Shown here one piece after another: positions 40,562 through 51,301 of a stretch of 64,000 nucleotides of DNA (position 1 is its first letter; each line of letters opens with the position of its first letter). The notes under the pieces were generated by a model, which was not told where the DNA came from, made no database searches, and saw only the letters and a program-made list of their open reading frames with translations. The stretch spans positions 6,993,501 to 7,057,500 of the forward strand of contig JBBBDQ010000346.1 in the NCBI GenBank assembly GCA_037127315.1. Reading direction: 5' to 3'. This DNA is from Ascarosepion bandense (taxonomy: Eukaryota; Mollusca; Cephalopoda; Sepiida; Sepiidae). Made by a program: the position numbers and the translations under genes.

Positions 40562-41432
40562 GGGTTTATAAAAGCATTATATGACTGCACAAAAAAATTC
40601 ATATTTCAGAACAATACTGTTCTTTTTCAGGTGATATTTTAAAATAAATGGTGAAAATTATTTATTTAGAAAATATAAAATCATAGTTATTTAGAAAATT
40701 AAGGAGTGTTAGTTGCAGGAAATTTAATTAATTAATGTTAAATTTAATTTAATTAATTTTAAATTTAATTAATTTCAATTGTTCATTTATAACTTATAAT
40801 CTAATATTACTTAAAAAATTAACTTACTAAAATAAATGATACACACAATACTTATTTGGTTTTCTTAACTGCAATATACCTTAGTATACCATAATTACTT
40901 AATTCTAATTATGACCTAAAGAATCCAGCCAATTTAACAGATGAGGTAGTACAAAATCAAATTAAAAAAACAATTAATAGATAAAAAAAAATAAAATCCA
41001 ATTTGCTGTTAAAATTATTGTCTACCTATTTAAATAATGTATGGTCCTAGTATGTATCTTACCAAGACAAAATTAAAAAGTGTCATCTTGACGTTATGCT
41101 AGTTTGTACCATTTCGCGACCCAAACTTTCAACTCCTAAGTTCAACCTAATTCTCACTTTTGATTGAGCAATATTGATACACCTACAAACATATTATTTA
41201 ACTTCCTCCAACTACCACTCTTTAATTTTGTAAATAACTATGAATTCATCTTATATTTTCTAAAATTCCTCTTATATTTTCTAATTTTTTGACCATTTAT
41301 TTTAAAATATTATCTGCAGAAAACAGTATTGTGCTGAAAAATTTTTGTGAAGTGATATAATGCTTTTATAAACCATTGTAATAACAAAATTACAACATTA
41401 AGCTCTATTTTATACTGAGCACTCTTTATAAA
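40562..41432. repeat. Inverted repeat with about 580-base spacer
   Basis: Left arm 40562-40690 and right arm about 41275-41392 are inverted copies: GGTTTATAAAAGCATTATAT, CAATACTGTT, ATTTTAAAATAAATGGT, TTTAGAAAATATAA. Outside the right arm, CCATTGTAATAACAAAATTACAACATTAAGCTC and TATACTGAGCACTCTTTATAAAAGTAAATGCATG match the flank of the foldback at 17226 (reversed). Confidence 0.65.
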
Positions 41433-41480
41433 AGTAAATGCATGGACAGTGCGTTTTAATCTATCTGTTCTTTCACTTCC

Positions 41481-41532
<52 letters not shown>

Positions 41533-42809
41533 GTGTATATTATATATAATATATAATCATTCAACCATGGCAGTGGTTGAATATATTCTTAAGTCTGACA
41601 TTGAGTGAATCTAGGCAGCTTTCAAGCTTCACTAGTTATTCAGTTTTTAACCAAATTTTAACCAGTTTGTAAACTGTTTGTAAACCAGTTTGTAAAGTTA
41701 GATAGGAAACCTTCTTAGCAACATTTTGAAAAAAACTTTTGAATTTTGGTTCAGTAGAAAAAAGTTACATCAAAATATGTGAAGTCTGAAAAGGGAAACT
41801 AACTACATAACTACATAAGTGAGTTAGTGACTGACACATCTTATAAGTTTTATTTTCTATATCTTTTTCTGTTAAATATTTTTGCATGCGATTTTCAACA
41901 TTTAAATTCTGATGATATTTTTTCTCATTTTTGTCAATCAAACTTTGCTTATCGCTTATAGTTTTATCAGAATTGAATATCAGAATTAATTATGAAAATA
42001 ATCAATTTTTTTTTTTTTTGCATATAATTTTTTTTTCTTTGTAATATTTTGAATGCAGTTTTCAGCATTAACTTTATATTAAATTAATAGCAATGCCTGG
42101 AAAAATCATGGATTACATAAACAAATGCATGCATGAAAAGTAATTTTCTTAAAATTATGTTAAACCTGTAAAAGAACAGAACAAGTTATTAAACCTGAAA
42201 AAACAAGATATTCGAAAGAAGTAAAAAGTAAGAAATTTTTACTTAAATTATTGCAGTTAAAAATAAAATTTGAATGCAATATTTTAAGTAAGAAAATAAG
42301 TAGGTTTTACTTTAATTTTTACTGTATTGAACCTAATTATTTTCTTTACTTTAACCAGTTGCTAATTGATTATTTAAATATATATATGTAATATAGTAAT
42401 AATACCTAAATATAATTCAAACTGAACAATCATCAGAACTTAATTTTGCATGAATCTATAAATACATGCATATGGATGGATGCGTAAATCTCTGCATATT
42501 ACTTACCCGTATCTTTGAAGCTACTTTTTCCCAAAAATGTAAATGTAAAGAAACTAGTTACCGTCTTTGCACTGTGGGATTAACACATACTGGCCTTTAT
42601 TTTGTTCTATTTATATTTAAAATTAAATTATAAATCTGATTTTTTTCTTCTCCCACCACGTTTTTAGTATCCTATTCCATTTTTAAGTTTTGCTATAAAC
42701 CTAACATGATTATACATTTAATACAAAAATAATCGCACATCTGATTTTATGCCCATAACGAACTTTAAGAAATGAACACTGATAAATAATTCAAATCGAG
42801 AAATGGTCA
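41433..42809. other. Unassigned AT-rich sequence with (TA)n at 41484-41530
   Basis: About 1.4 kb without recognised element. Confidence 0.4.
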
Positions 42810-42878
42810 GTATGATATGATAGGCAGCGATGATTGCTGAAAGATGCATGAAACTCCGAGTCGTGCGTTAAACGTAGG

Positions 42879-42937
<59 letters not shown>

Positions 42938-43210
42938 CAGTTAAAATCCAGGATAAGTTTAGTAAATAATCCAAGAGGATCCTAGTAATATCGTCTAAAT
43001 ATTTCGCCCTCACAGAGTCGAACAATGGATAATGTTACAAATTTACATAAAATTGGTAAAAGAAATTAATAAAGATGGAAGACGATTTGGTTCAAACAAA
43101 CACTCGTTTTGTATATATATATATATATATATATATACAGGCAAGTAAACGCACATATATTTTCCTGGTGTTAATAAAATAGTGCTCAATGTAATAGAAC
43201 AGAGCCATTA
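42810..43210 (+). repeat. Hammerhead-like repeat, CTCCGAGTC family, copy 2, with (TA)n runs
   Basis: GCGATGA (42827-42833), spacer, then CATGAAACTCCGAGTCGTGC (42846-42866). GAAAC and the palindromic ACTC.CGAGTC followed by a GTC cleavage-type triplet are intact; the CUGAUGA side is changed at the first two bases. (TA)n at 42878-42938 and 43111-43136. AGTGCTCAATGTAATAGAACAGAGC at 43172-43196 is the shared flank word, reversed. Confidence 0.5.
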
Positions 43211-43240
43211 AGTAGATACTAATAAATATACATATCATAA

Positions 43241-43280
43241 TATGCGCCTGATGATTGCATCGGGCATGAAACTCCGATAT
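43241..43280 (+). ncRNA. Hammerhead-like core, CTCCGA family, copy 3
   Basis: GCGC (stem I), CTGATGA (43248-43254), stem II UGC..GCA, GAAAC (43268-43272) then TCCGA and AT-rich sequence. Core bases are all present; the GAGTC cleavage side and stem I 3' strand are lost (ATATATAATC). Confidence 0.45.
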
Positions 43281-43287
43281 ATAATCA

Positions 43288-43291
<4 letters not shown>

Positions 43292-43351
<60 letters not shown>
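43292..43351. repeat. (GT)n microsatellite
   Basis: About 30 GT units. Confidence 0.95.
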
Positions 43352-43355
<4 letters not shown>

Positions 43356-43860
43356 TAAGAAAATTTTGAGAATTTCTGCATTAATGTTTTTTAATATTAG
43401 ACTGGTTCATCGGTGAAATCTGTTAAAACAAAAATGTTAAAAATTGTCTGACATACCATTCCACAAGATTCCCTTCATCTTGGAGGGCATCGACTATGGA
43501 GGGATGAACTTTACCAGGTATACTTGCCCAAGATACGCTAAGCCTGAGTAAATAGCCTTCTGGCTTTCAACCCTGTTATGTGGCTGAAACTGTTCAGGTT
43601 CTTAGCTTCACAACAACCCTACGACAACAGCCGGCCATGGGGCTGATGAAGGTGATGATTACGAAGAATACCAGTATTTGCAAGTGGGTTATAAAGGAAC
43701 TTGCTTTAGCTCTTCTTGCTTCTGTTGTCAGTTTTATCCTCATTGGGTACTCTCGTATTGTAGTTTGATACCAGTCTAAGCTTAAGCTTTGTAATTCTTT
43801 ATTAATTCTTTATTAATTTGTTATTTATGTTTTCTTTTCTTTTTTCTTTTTTTTTTCCAG
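43352..43860. other. Presumed intron end before the EF-hand exon
   Basis: No coding exon recognised. The last 40 bases are a strong polypyrimidine tract (43825-43858) ending in CAG at 43858-43860, a good splice acceptor. An apparent ATG at 43818 lies inside this T-rich intron end and should not be taken as the start. Confidence 0.65.
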
Positions 43861-44111
43861 TTGTGTTTGAAAATAAATCATTTGAACACCCGAAATATCG
43901 ATCAGGGGAATGGACCAAAGAACAAACTTTGCAGAACTTTTTGGATGGGCTGGATACGCCCGGTGCTGCAGACGGTAAAGTGACAGAGGAAGAATTTCTG
44001 ACTTACTACGAAGGAGTCAGTATCACCGTGGAGGATGATGCCTACTTCGACATGATGATGCGACTCTCATATAGCCTTCCACCGAAATCTATGTCGCAAG
44101 ACAATTTGTAG
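43861..44111 (+). CDS. Terminal exon of a calcyphosin-like EF-hand protein
   Basis: The exon encodes about 83 residues: VFENKSFEHPKYRSGEWTKE, QTLQNFLDGLDTPGAADGKV, TEEEFLTYYEGVSITVEDDA, YFDMMMRLSYSLPPKS and a short tail to TAG at 44109. HPKY.SGEWT, FLD..D, DGKVT..EF..YY.GVS and D.YF..MMR match the last EF-hand and C-terminus of calcyphosin/CAPSL proteins. The loop keeps D..DGKVTEEEF but its N-terminal half (TPGAADGK) is irregular, as in the family's last EF-hand, which may not bind calcium well. The exon starts in phase 1: TT completes a split codon. The protein is a cytosolic, ciliated-cell-linked calcium sensor in animals; that role is inference. Upstream exons are not found here. Confidence 0.88.
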
Positions 44112-44163
44112 TTATGTATTCTGTTAAGGGTAAAAATAACTCCAAAGAGCATGCTTGTATTTT

Positions 44164-44169
44164 AATAAA
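44164..44169 (+). promoter_or_regulatory. Polyadenylation signal AATAAA
   Basis: AATAAA lies 53 bases after the stop of the calcyphosin-like exon, in TTTTAATAAATAATT. Confidence 0.6.
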
Positions 44170-44387
44170 TAATTACTAGTTTCATATTGAACAATGATTA
44201 GTTCAACCTGTCACTCCTCTATCGTTATTGCTATGGCAGATGGTCAAACAAGTTACATTCCTTAATTTCACCAGTCCAGACCTTCACAGCTAGGACACGC
44301 CATCTCATGTTCACGTTAGCAAATCGTCACTATTTCCTTTGATAAGGAATAAGGTCCACAGAGACAGCTTCTTTCACAGGACATTTA
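44170..44387. other. Unassigned sequence 3' of the gene
   Basis: No element recognised. Confidence 0.4.
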
Positions 44388-44745
44388 ATTGGAGTAGATA
44401 GACTAAACTATCGCCCGGTTTACACTCCACCCACATCTATTGAACAGGTGAAGAGGCTCATCCCTTGCTTCCTGTTTTGGATGCGGTTTCCGGTTTTTTC
44501 TTTTCCAATCTTTTCACTTTTTCCCTTTATTATTATTTTTTTTTTTTCAATTGGAGTAGATAGACTAAACTATCGCCCGGTTCACACCCCACCAACATCT
44601 ATTGAACAGGTGAAGAGGCTCATCCCTTGTTTCCTGTTTAGGATGTGGTTTCCGGCTTTCTCTTTTCCATTCTTTTTGCCCTTACGTAGCCCCCTGCGCA
44701 TCAGTGGCGTTACCGCCTTGCTTGGGGTGATATAATTAAAAAAAA
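44388..44745 (+). repeat. CR1-like tail, two tandem units
   Basis: Two copies of ATTGGAGTAGATAGACTAAA...GAACAGGTGAAGAGGCTC..TTTCCGG, ending GTTACCGCCTTGCTTGGGGT at 44728. Plus-strand reading is open across both units (DRLNYRPVHTPP..SIEQVKRLIPCFLF), an effect of repetition. Confidence 0.8.
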
Positions 44746-45639
44746 AAAATTTACATTGTGGAATAAATTTGAAGTTGCTTCCCTGACAATTGCAGTTATG
44801 GACTTGAATAGTTAAGGGTTAACCGTTATCTATCCCACAGGTCCTCATAATTTGCATTTCTTATTCATTCCTTCCCCTTCACTTACAACAATCTCACTCG
44901 GTAACCCTTCTGTCTTGAGTGGCTTTGGGGCCTAGTTTTGAATTAACTAGCAATATAAAAAATGTTTCTGCACCAGAATAATATGCTGAGGTATATTTAG
45001 TGATAGTATGTTGAGAAACATTGATTTCTTGAAACAAGAGCAAGAATTAATATATTAAAAAAATCCGTCGAATTACCAGAAATATTTTATTGCTTGAGTA
45101 AACTAAATGGAAAGAAAATAAAAGGAATGAATGATGATGTTCATGCTAAAATGTATTTATACTACGTACATATGTGTGAAGTTAGTCCTATGAAAGATTG
45201 TGAACTATTTCAGAAGAATTCTTTATCTAACTAGTAGGACTTTTGGAAATATTTGTACGTAGTCAAATCAGTATTAGGCATCGTATGAAGTGTCCTATCA
45301 AGTTTGAGTATAATTCTCTGTTTGCTGGGGACTAATAATTTGCTGTTGCCGAGGGGCGAGATACGTCCTATCTCTAAACCATCCCCTAAATAAAGAGATT
45401 TTCACGCTGTTTTATTATATATTTGGCAGCGTCATCTAAGTGGATGTCAGCAGAAGTTCTTTGGCAGACAAGTGGGTAAATCCAGCAAAACGTTAAAATA
45501 TCAAGAAAGTCTGTTACTTTCTTAATAGGGAATATGATATTATCCAGAAAAGTACATTTTTTCATTATTTTTATTTCATATTATTACGCATAAAATAAAA
45601 AGTGATATTTCGCTTAGATACTAAATATGCTGTCAAAAT
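44746..45639. other. Unassigned sequence
   Basis: A small piece near 44880-44945 (ACTTACAACAATCTCACTCGG..GAGTGGCTTTGGGGCCTAG) may be a worn CR1-like end. Otherwise no feature recognised. Confidence 0.4.
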
Positions 45640-45975
45640 ACTTAAATGTAACCTTCTCTTCTACTATATAGCTACTTTTCTAGCACTTCCCGTTTGTTGA
45701 ACTCCCTTTCGTATACTTGTTTCCCGGAAAGCTATAATCTCCAAAGATTGAAATGCAACGTCAATCGCCATCTCATATCTCTTTGATTTCAATCATTTCT
45801 TATCCTTTCCCCTCGAAACACCCTGAATCGTGTTCCTCTCAATTTACTCTCACGTAACTCTCTTCACGCCAATATTCTCACCCTTCTATATTGACGTAAC
45901 CTTTCGCTATTCCTCTTATGTAGTCCGCTTCGCACTAGTGGCATTACTGGATTGCTTGGGGTGAAACAATAAAAA
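45640..45975 (+). pseudogene. CR1-like LINE C-terminus and 3' end
   Basis: Plus strand: FSSTSRLLNSLSYTCFPESY, NLQRLKCNVNRHLISL (frame of 45680-45785, approximate), then the non-coding end to GCATTACTGGATTGCTTGGGGTGAAACAATA. The coding part is the last 40 residues of the family protein. A mariner is inserted 9 bases after the end. Confidence 0.75.
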
Positions 45976-45983
45976 AATAAGTA

Positions 45984-47287
45984 ACACATCACTCAATAAG
46001 TCCAGGGCCTAAATAATAAAGCAACATTTAGGCAAAATTCGACTTTATTCATCAAGATAGTCTCCTTCTAGGGTGATACACTGATTCCAGTGCTTCTCTA
46101 ACAATCTGATGTCTTTTTTTATAGAACGATTTGTCTTCGGCCTCAAAATACGCCTCAGTTTCCAATATCACTTCTTCATTGGAGCCAAATCTCTAACCTG
46201 GAGCATTTTTTTTTTAGGTTTGCAAACATCCAGTAATCGCTGGCGGACCAGATTTGGAGAATAGGATAGATGCGGAAGCAATTTGAAGTGCAATTCATGT
46301 AGTTTTGCCATCGATGCAATTGACTTATGACACTGTGCATTGTCTTAGTGAAAGGTCACTTTTTTCTTCTTCATTTGTGGCCATTCTTTTTTTGGACGAT
46401 TTCTTTCTTCAAATCCATTAATAATGATACATAATATTTGCTATTGATAGTTCTTTCTTTCTCAAAGTAATCGATGAACAAAATACATTGCGCATCCCAA
46501 AATACGGAGAAAAAAACCTTACCTTCTGATGTTTGCGTCTTTGGTCATTTTGGACGGCTTTCACCTGCTGCTGTTTACTCAGCTGACTCCGGATTTGACT
46601 CCAGAGTGAAGTGGTGGATCCATGTTTCACCCATTATCACATATTTACTCAAAAACTCTTTTATGTTGCGTTGAAACAGCTGCAAACAACGCTCTGAATC
46701 GTCGATGTGTTCTTGTTTTTTGATCAAGCGTGAGCAAACGCGGCACCCAATATGAACACAGCTTTCTCATTGACAAATGTTGATGTAAAATGGGGATTAC
46801 ACTGCCTTCAAATATGTTTAGCTCCTCTGCTATCTCACGGAATTTCAATTTACGATCGGCCAAAACGATTTTGTGGATTTTTTTTTTTTTTGCTTTCCGT
46901 GACAACTGCCGATTTGGGGCGACCTGAGAGTTTAGCATCATTTGTGTCTGTACGACCGCATTTAAAGTCAGCAAACAACCTCTTAACTGTTGCTTCTGAC
47001 AGAGCAGAGTCCCAATAACACTTGTCAAGCCATTGCTTTGCTTGAACAGTATTTTTTATCATTAGAAAACAAAACCTTATCAACACACGAAATTCAGATT
47101 TTTCCATTCTTTTGAAAATTTGAATCGGTAGCTTCACTTAAATAACTGTAATTTGTAAACTAATATTCCGATAGAGCCCAAATTTTGTCACGTGCCATTT
47201 GAAGGTTAGTACATCATAAAAATTAAATAGACTTTTTATTAGTTGTGTCATCTGTGTGTCAGGCACGGTTATTATTGAGTGATGTGT
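45984..47287 (-). mobile_element. Full-size mariner with TA target duplication
   Basis: Ends are inverted: ACACATCACTCAATAA at 45984 and its reverse TTATTGAGTGATGTGT ending at 47287. TA flanks both sides (45982-45983, 47288-47289). Length 1304, normal for mariner. Encloses the transposase pseudogene 46045-47107. Confidence 0.9.
46045..47107 (-). pseudogene. Mariner transposase, full length, frameshifted, first catalytic residue lost
   Basis: Minus strand from ATG 47107: MEKSEFRVLIRFCFLMIKNT, VQAKQWLDKCYWDSALSEAT, VKRLFADFKCGRTDTNDAKL, SGRPKSAVV, then in another frame HKIVLADRKLKFREIAEELN and LSMRKLCSYWVPRLLT. A poly-A slip (46870 region) causes the first frameshift. The first catalytic site reads VIMGETWIHHF, so D is replaced by G. 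The second is FHxDNAQCHK with Q to stop before an intact D. The third (SDYWM) is reached after a one-base slip from YSPNL. The end is EGDYLDE and TAA at 46045. Clearly dead. A scrap of the same family is at 58352-58490. Confidence 0.9.
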
Positions 47288-47469
47288 TAAATATGAGCGA
47301 AAGTTTTAGTATATGCTTTAAATAAAATATTTAATAGAAGGTTTTAAATTTGATTTTACAAAATGCTAAAAATAAAATGGTTGCTTATTAACGAAAACTA
47401 TCAGACAATACAAATCATTAATCATTGAAAATATTTTACAGGTAGAAAGAGAGACGTTTTCTCTGTGCC
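47288..47469. other. Unassigned spacer
   Basis: AT-rich, nothing recognised. Confidence 0.4.
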
Positions 47470-47805
47470 TTTTCTGCAAATATTTTCATTATATTTATAT
47501 TTGTTGATCTTACAGCTCCTCGATTTTACGAATACTCAATTGGCAGTTAGGTCCATCGTTTTATGGTTGAATGTACTAAGTGTAACTATAAGTTCTATTC
47601 TAATAGTTTCTTTTTCAGCACTGTTCGCATGTAGAACTATTTTCCGGCTTCTTGCTTTCTTCAGAAAATTTAATGCAACATCAATCGTCACATTTTGTCT
47701 CCTTGAAACCTGTCCTTTTATTGGCTTCTCTCGTCAATAATGTTTTCTCTCTTTCGCTCCCCTTGCATCTTAGAGGCTTTTTAACCTTGCTTGGGAAGAA
47801 ACTAT
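47470..47805 (+). pseudogene. CR1-like LINE C-terminus and 3' end
   Basis: Plus strand has CAGTTAGGTCCATCGTTTTATGG, CTATAAGTTCTATTCTAATAG, GAAAATTTAATGCAACATCA and the terminus TTTTTAACCTTGCTTGGGAA at 47775-47795. Coding is only hinted (RPFYGxMY..VTISSILIVS), as in 10072-10340. Confidence 0.65.
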
Positions 47806-48060
47806 TAAAAAAAAGATAATGGTGACTTACTTTTAGAAAATTCCTTCCAGAAGAATAATATTCTTTAAAATATCCTGGCGAAATTCTAGCACTTATTTAT
47901 GTGATAAACATTTTTAAAGAGTAAAATGTTAAATCTTTGTATAAGTCGGTGTTTCCAATTTGCAATCAGTTTTTGAACTTCGGTTTGACTTTTATCTGAA
48001 AATAAAAAAATTTCGTTACTCCTCTTGATTCTTCATAGTTTAGTCCTATTTGGAATTAAA

Positions 48061-48064
<4 letters not shown>

Positions 48065-48136
<72 letters not shown>

Positions 48137-48137
48137 C
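48065..48137. repeat. (AT)n then (AG)n microsatellite
   Basis: (AT)n 48065-48103 followed by (AG)n 48104-48137, the same pairing as at 27628-27696. Confidence 0.95.
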
Positions 48138-48167
48138 GAGAAAGAATATGAGAAAACTACTATTTTT

Positions 48168-48855
48168 TTAATCATTTCATCCCAAGCAAGGAAGTACTGC
48201 CACTGATGTGCAGGGGGTTACATAAGAGAATAAAAGTTTTTGGTAGGAGGAGAGTGAAGAGAAAGACAAACCAGCTGCAGGAGGTGAACGAGAAATGGCA
48301 AGAGAAGGATGTGAACACAGGAGTGAAGACAGTTGCGAAGGTAGAGAGAAAAGAAAAGAACAAGATACACGGAATTATGTAGAAAGGACTGAAATCAAGT
48401 GGACAAGAGATGGGAATTGACATTGCACTTAAATTCCTAGAAAAGAATTAAGGAAAGAGGAAAATAAAAAGGAATTCCTGGAAAAGAATTAAGGAAAGAT
48501 AACAATAAAGAAAAAGAATCATGAAGAATAAAGATAACACTTAACATTGCATTTAATTTTTTTGAATACCAAAGTTGGCTGGAAAGTAAAGAGTCGGAAG
48601 AGAGTTCCACAAGTGAGAAGTGCGATAGAAGTAACTGTTAGCATCGAACTCACGGTTACATCTGACCATTCCAACTGTAAAATGATAAGACCACACCACC
48701 AATTTAGTAATGCTCGTAAATTAGTAAAGTCTTGGTTTACTATCAGAACAACTACTATAAAATTATTTATAGAAAAGACAGAGGGAAGATACGTTTCCTC
48801 AAGATCATCTGACAGTGCCCAACACTCTCCAGGCTGGTTTGAATTCAAAGTTTGC
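48168..48855 (-). pseudogene. CR1-like LINE C-terminus and 3' end
   Basis: Plus orientation opens TTTCATCCCAAGCAAGGAAGTACTGCC, the reversed terminus, then GTCAAACGAG-type 3' region, a local 30-base duplication (CCTAGAAAAGAATTAAGGAAAGA and CCTGGAAAAGAATTAAGGAAAGA at 48440-48500), AAAGTTGGCTGGAAAGTAAA, GAGTTCCACAAGTGAGAAGTGCG. Minus coding residues at 48560-48840 (SDVTVSSMLTVTSIALLTCG, FRLFTFQPTLVFKK) are an out-of-frame image of the family C-terminus. Confidence 0.7.
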
Positions 48856-49214
48856 TATTTATAATAAAATATGCTTTTAAGATATGGCATATTTATAGGT
48901 TAAAGTGCTGAATATCAAGGGATATAAGTTATGTATATATATATAAGTGGTCATTGAAGTCAACATCCAGAGATGACACACTGTTTCATGCTTAATGAAA
49001 TATATATATATATATATAACGATCAGAGACTTATTCCCCTATCACTAACCCCCACCAACACCTCTAACAAAACTAAATATATATAAGGAAAGAGGATTTC
49101 CATTACTTTACACACCGCCTGATGAGACATTGAAGTTTCAATGTCTAAACAATCGTACCTTTGTAGCGGATATATATAAAATGATTATGTACATGTTCTA
49201 AAATATAATTTATA

Positions 49215-49215
<1 letters not shown>
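48856..49215. other. Unassigned, with a hammerhead-like motif at 49117-49152
   Basis: CTGATGA (49119-49125) is followed by a perfect 9-base stem II GACATTGAA/TTCAATGTC with a GT loop, then TAAAC where a hammerhead needs GAAAC. Stem I is not convincing. Confidence 0.4.

Positions 49216-49217
<2 letters not shown>

Positions 49218-49280
<63 letters not shown>
49218..49280. repeat. (AT)n microsatellite
   Basis: About 31 AT units. Confidence 0.95.
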
Positions 49281-49283
<3 letters not shown>

Positions 49284-50422
49284 CCCAACAGTTTACTTTA
49301 ATCATTTTTTTTTTGCATACTTGAGTTTTTATGCATACTCTCAATGTAATTAGAAAAAAAAGCAGATGTTGATAAGATGAAAGTGAGGGTCCCAAAGGAC
49401 ACACCGGGCTTCTCAATCAGTCTCCTACACTCACTAGGGATTTTATGTTAGTACGCACCGGCCTCGTTCACCCTGTTACATGTTTCGGGAATTCTATTCC
49501 CATTATTAGTTAATCTTTAAATTCTATTCCCATTATTAGTTTATCTTTAAATTTCGAATGCCATAGTACAGTACAATACTTACTTTTTGTATTTCACATA
49601 AATATATGAAAATATTTGTATTTTATAGCATATGTGAAAATTGATCCGAAGAGAGCGCCGGAACATGAATTCTAGGAAAGAGACAGTCATACATTGGATC
49701 AGTGCGTCACAAGACCCTTTCATCGGCTCTGGCGCGACCATTGCTTACCAGGCACATTTAAGAATGTAATAGAGATTTATCGTCCGCTTTGTATGTGGGC
49801 AATACAGAAGCGTTATTTTCTTTTATTTTACTCAAATAAATTTTAAGTAGTGTTAGCATATTAACCTTTTTCTTTTTTACATGAAACAGTTGAATTAAAT
49901 TTCCTAACTCTACCCCTAACCCTAACAATTGAATTAAATTCCTTAAAAAACAATAACAAAATTAATATTACGGGCGAATAAAAACGCTCTAACCCAAAAC
50001 ACACACCAAGGCCTTCTTTAAGCAATCCAGAATTCTTTATTAGTAGCCAATTTGTAAGGTGTGTCCGCCATGTGGATGTCAAAGAAATAAATAAAATTAC
50101 ATTTTTTGTTTATACTGATAACTATTTGAAAAATATTTCTAAATAGAGGACATTTGAATTGTATAAGAGTTTAGAAAATATTTAATAAGCTTCGAAGTTA
50201 ATTATATATGTTTATATATTCTCAGCATTTGTTAATACAGCCACGTCACTGTCGCTTCAAAACCCTTGAAACGACGGGGAAGTCTCCACAGTTTTATTTT
50301 AATTTTGCCATAACATCAGCCACATTTCCAAAAAAACAGGGGTTGCTGACACCTGATATATAGCAATGAAATTGCGGATGGTTTCATAATGAGATAATTA
50401 TTTGATTTTATTGTTCCTAATA
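49281..50422. other. Unassigned, with a 32-base direct duplication
   Basis: ATTCTATTCCCATTATTAGTTTATCTTTAA occurs twice at 49489-49552 (pieces: ATTCTATTCCC, ATTATTAGTT). A short CCCCTAACCCTAACAA word is at 49913-49926. No gene recognised. Confidence 0.4.
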
Positions 50423-51301
50423 TTATGTTGTCACACATGAAATGACGCACTTTATAGGAAATTAATAAAACGCTTCTGAAATGTAAAATAACTAATTTAT
50501 TTAGTTGAAATAGATAACATTTCGATGACTGACTCTTCTCAAACGTACCTCTAAATTTTTGATCCCATCCTTAAAAAAAAAGATTCTCATCCTTTAATAT
50601 GATAAACCTTTCAAATGCTTCGATTAATTCTTCCTTATTGCAAAATGTTTTACTGCGTATGAAAAGCTCAAAATGCTAAAGAATAAGTTCTAATCAGTAG
50701 GAGAGATATCAAGTAAATATGGAAGATGAGGCAAAATTTCCGGATTCAAGTTATACAGCTTTTGAACTGTTGGTTGTGAAGCGTGTGGCCGAGCGTTGTC
50801 GTGCAGCAAAATTAAGCCATCCTTATTCACAAGTCTAAGACGTTTTTTTTTTTCAATTTTTTTGCATACCCTCAATCTCTCTACAATACGAAGTCGTTGT
50901 TATTGTTTTTCCATTAGGAAAGAATGAATAATGAATAACCTATTTGAAAGACCACCATACAGTAACCATTAACTTTTGAGGGTGCCATGGAGGTTTGTAG
51001 TATTATTTCGGTGATTCGCTTGCATCTAACCATTGACCAACACTCTTACTGTTGTTAAAGAATATCCATTTCTCATCGTTTCCACTTTAGTAGTCACAGA
51101 AAAAGATTACACAACATTGTTTCATTGTAATCATTTTCAGTGGGTTTCTGGGCAACAATATATTAAAAGAAAAAATTATCTGTAAAGAAAAATTAGTCAG
51201 GAATAAATCATGGACATTTTATAAACTAAGGAGGTTACTTCGATGGACGACCGGACCAACAGCAAACCAAAGCATGCGTTATTTCATTTGTGACAACCTA
51301 A
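50423..51301 (-). mobile_element. Internally deleted mariner with TIRs and TA duplication
   Basis: Left end TTATGTTGTCACACATGAAA and right end, reversed, TTAGGTTGTCACAAATGAAA are inverted copies of about 28 bases; TA flanks both (50421-50422, 51302-51303). Length 879, so about 400 bases are missing from a normal mariner. Minus coding: DEKWIFFNNSK near 51070 (first D present), KLMVTVWWSFK at about 50970, then KDGLILLHDNARPHASQPTV (50800), LPYLLDISPTDYHFF-like at 50690. The N-terminal DNA-binding domain is what is lost. Several stops. SETMAR-type lineage by the LSPTDYHFF word. Confidence 0.85.

Noticed and set aside
43818..43860. ATG upstream of the EF-hand exon as a start codon
   Set aside because: The codons up to the AG acceptor encode a Phe-rich string from a polypyrimidine tract; the family alignment needs upstream exons.
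49905..49926. Interstitial telomere repeat (CCCTAA)
   Set aside because: Only about two units; too short to mean anything.
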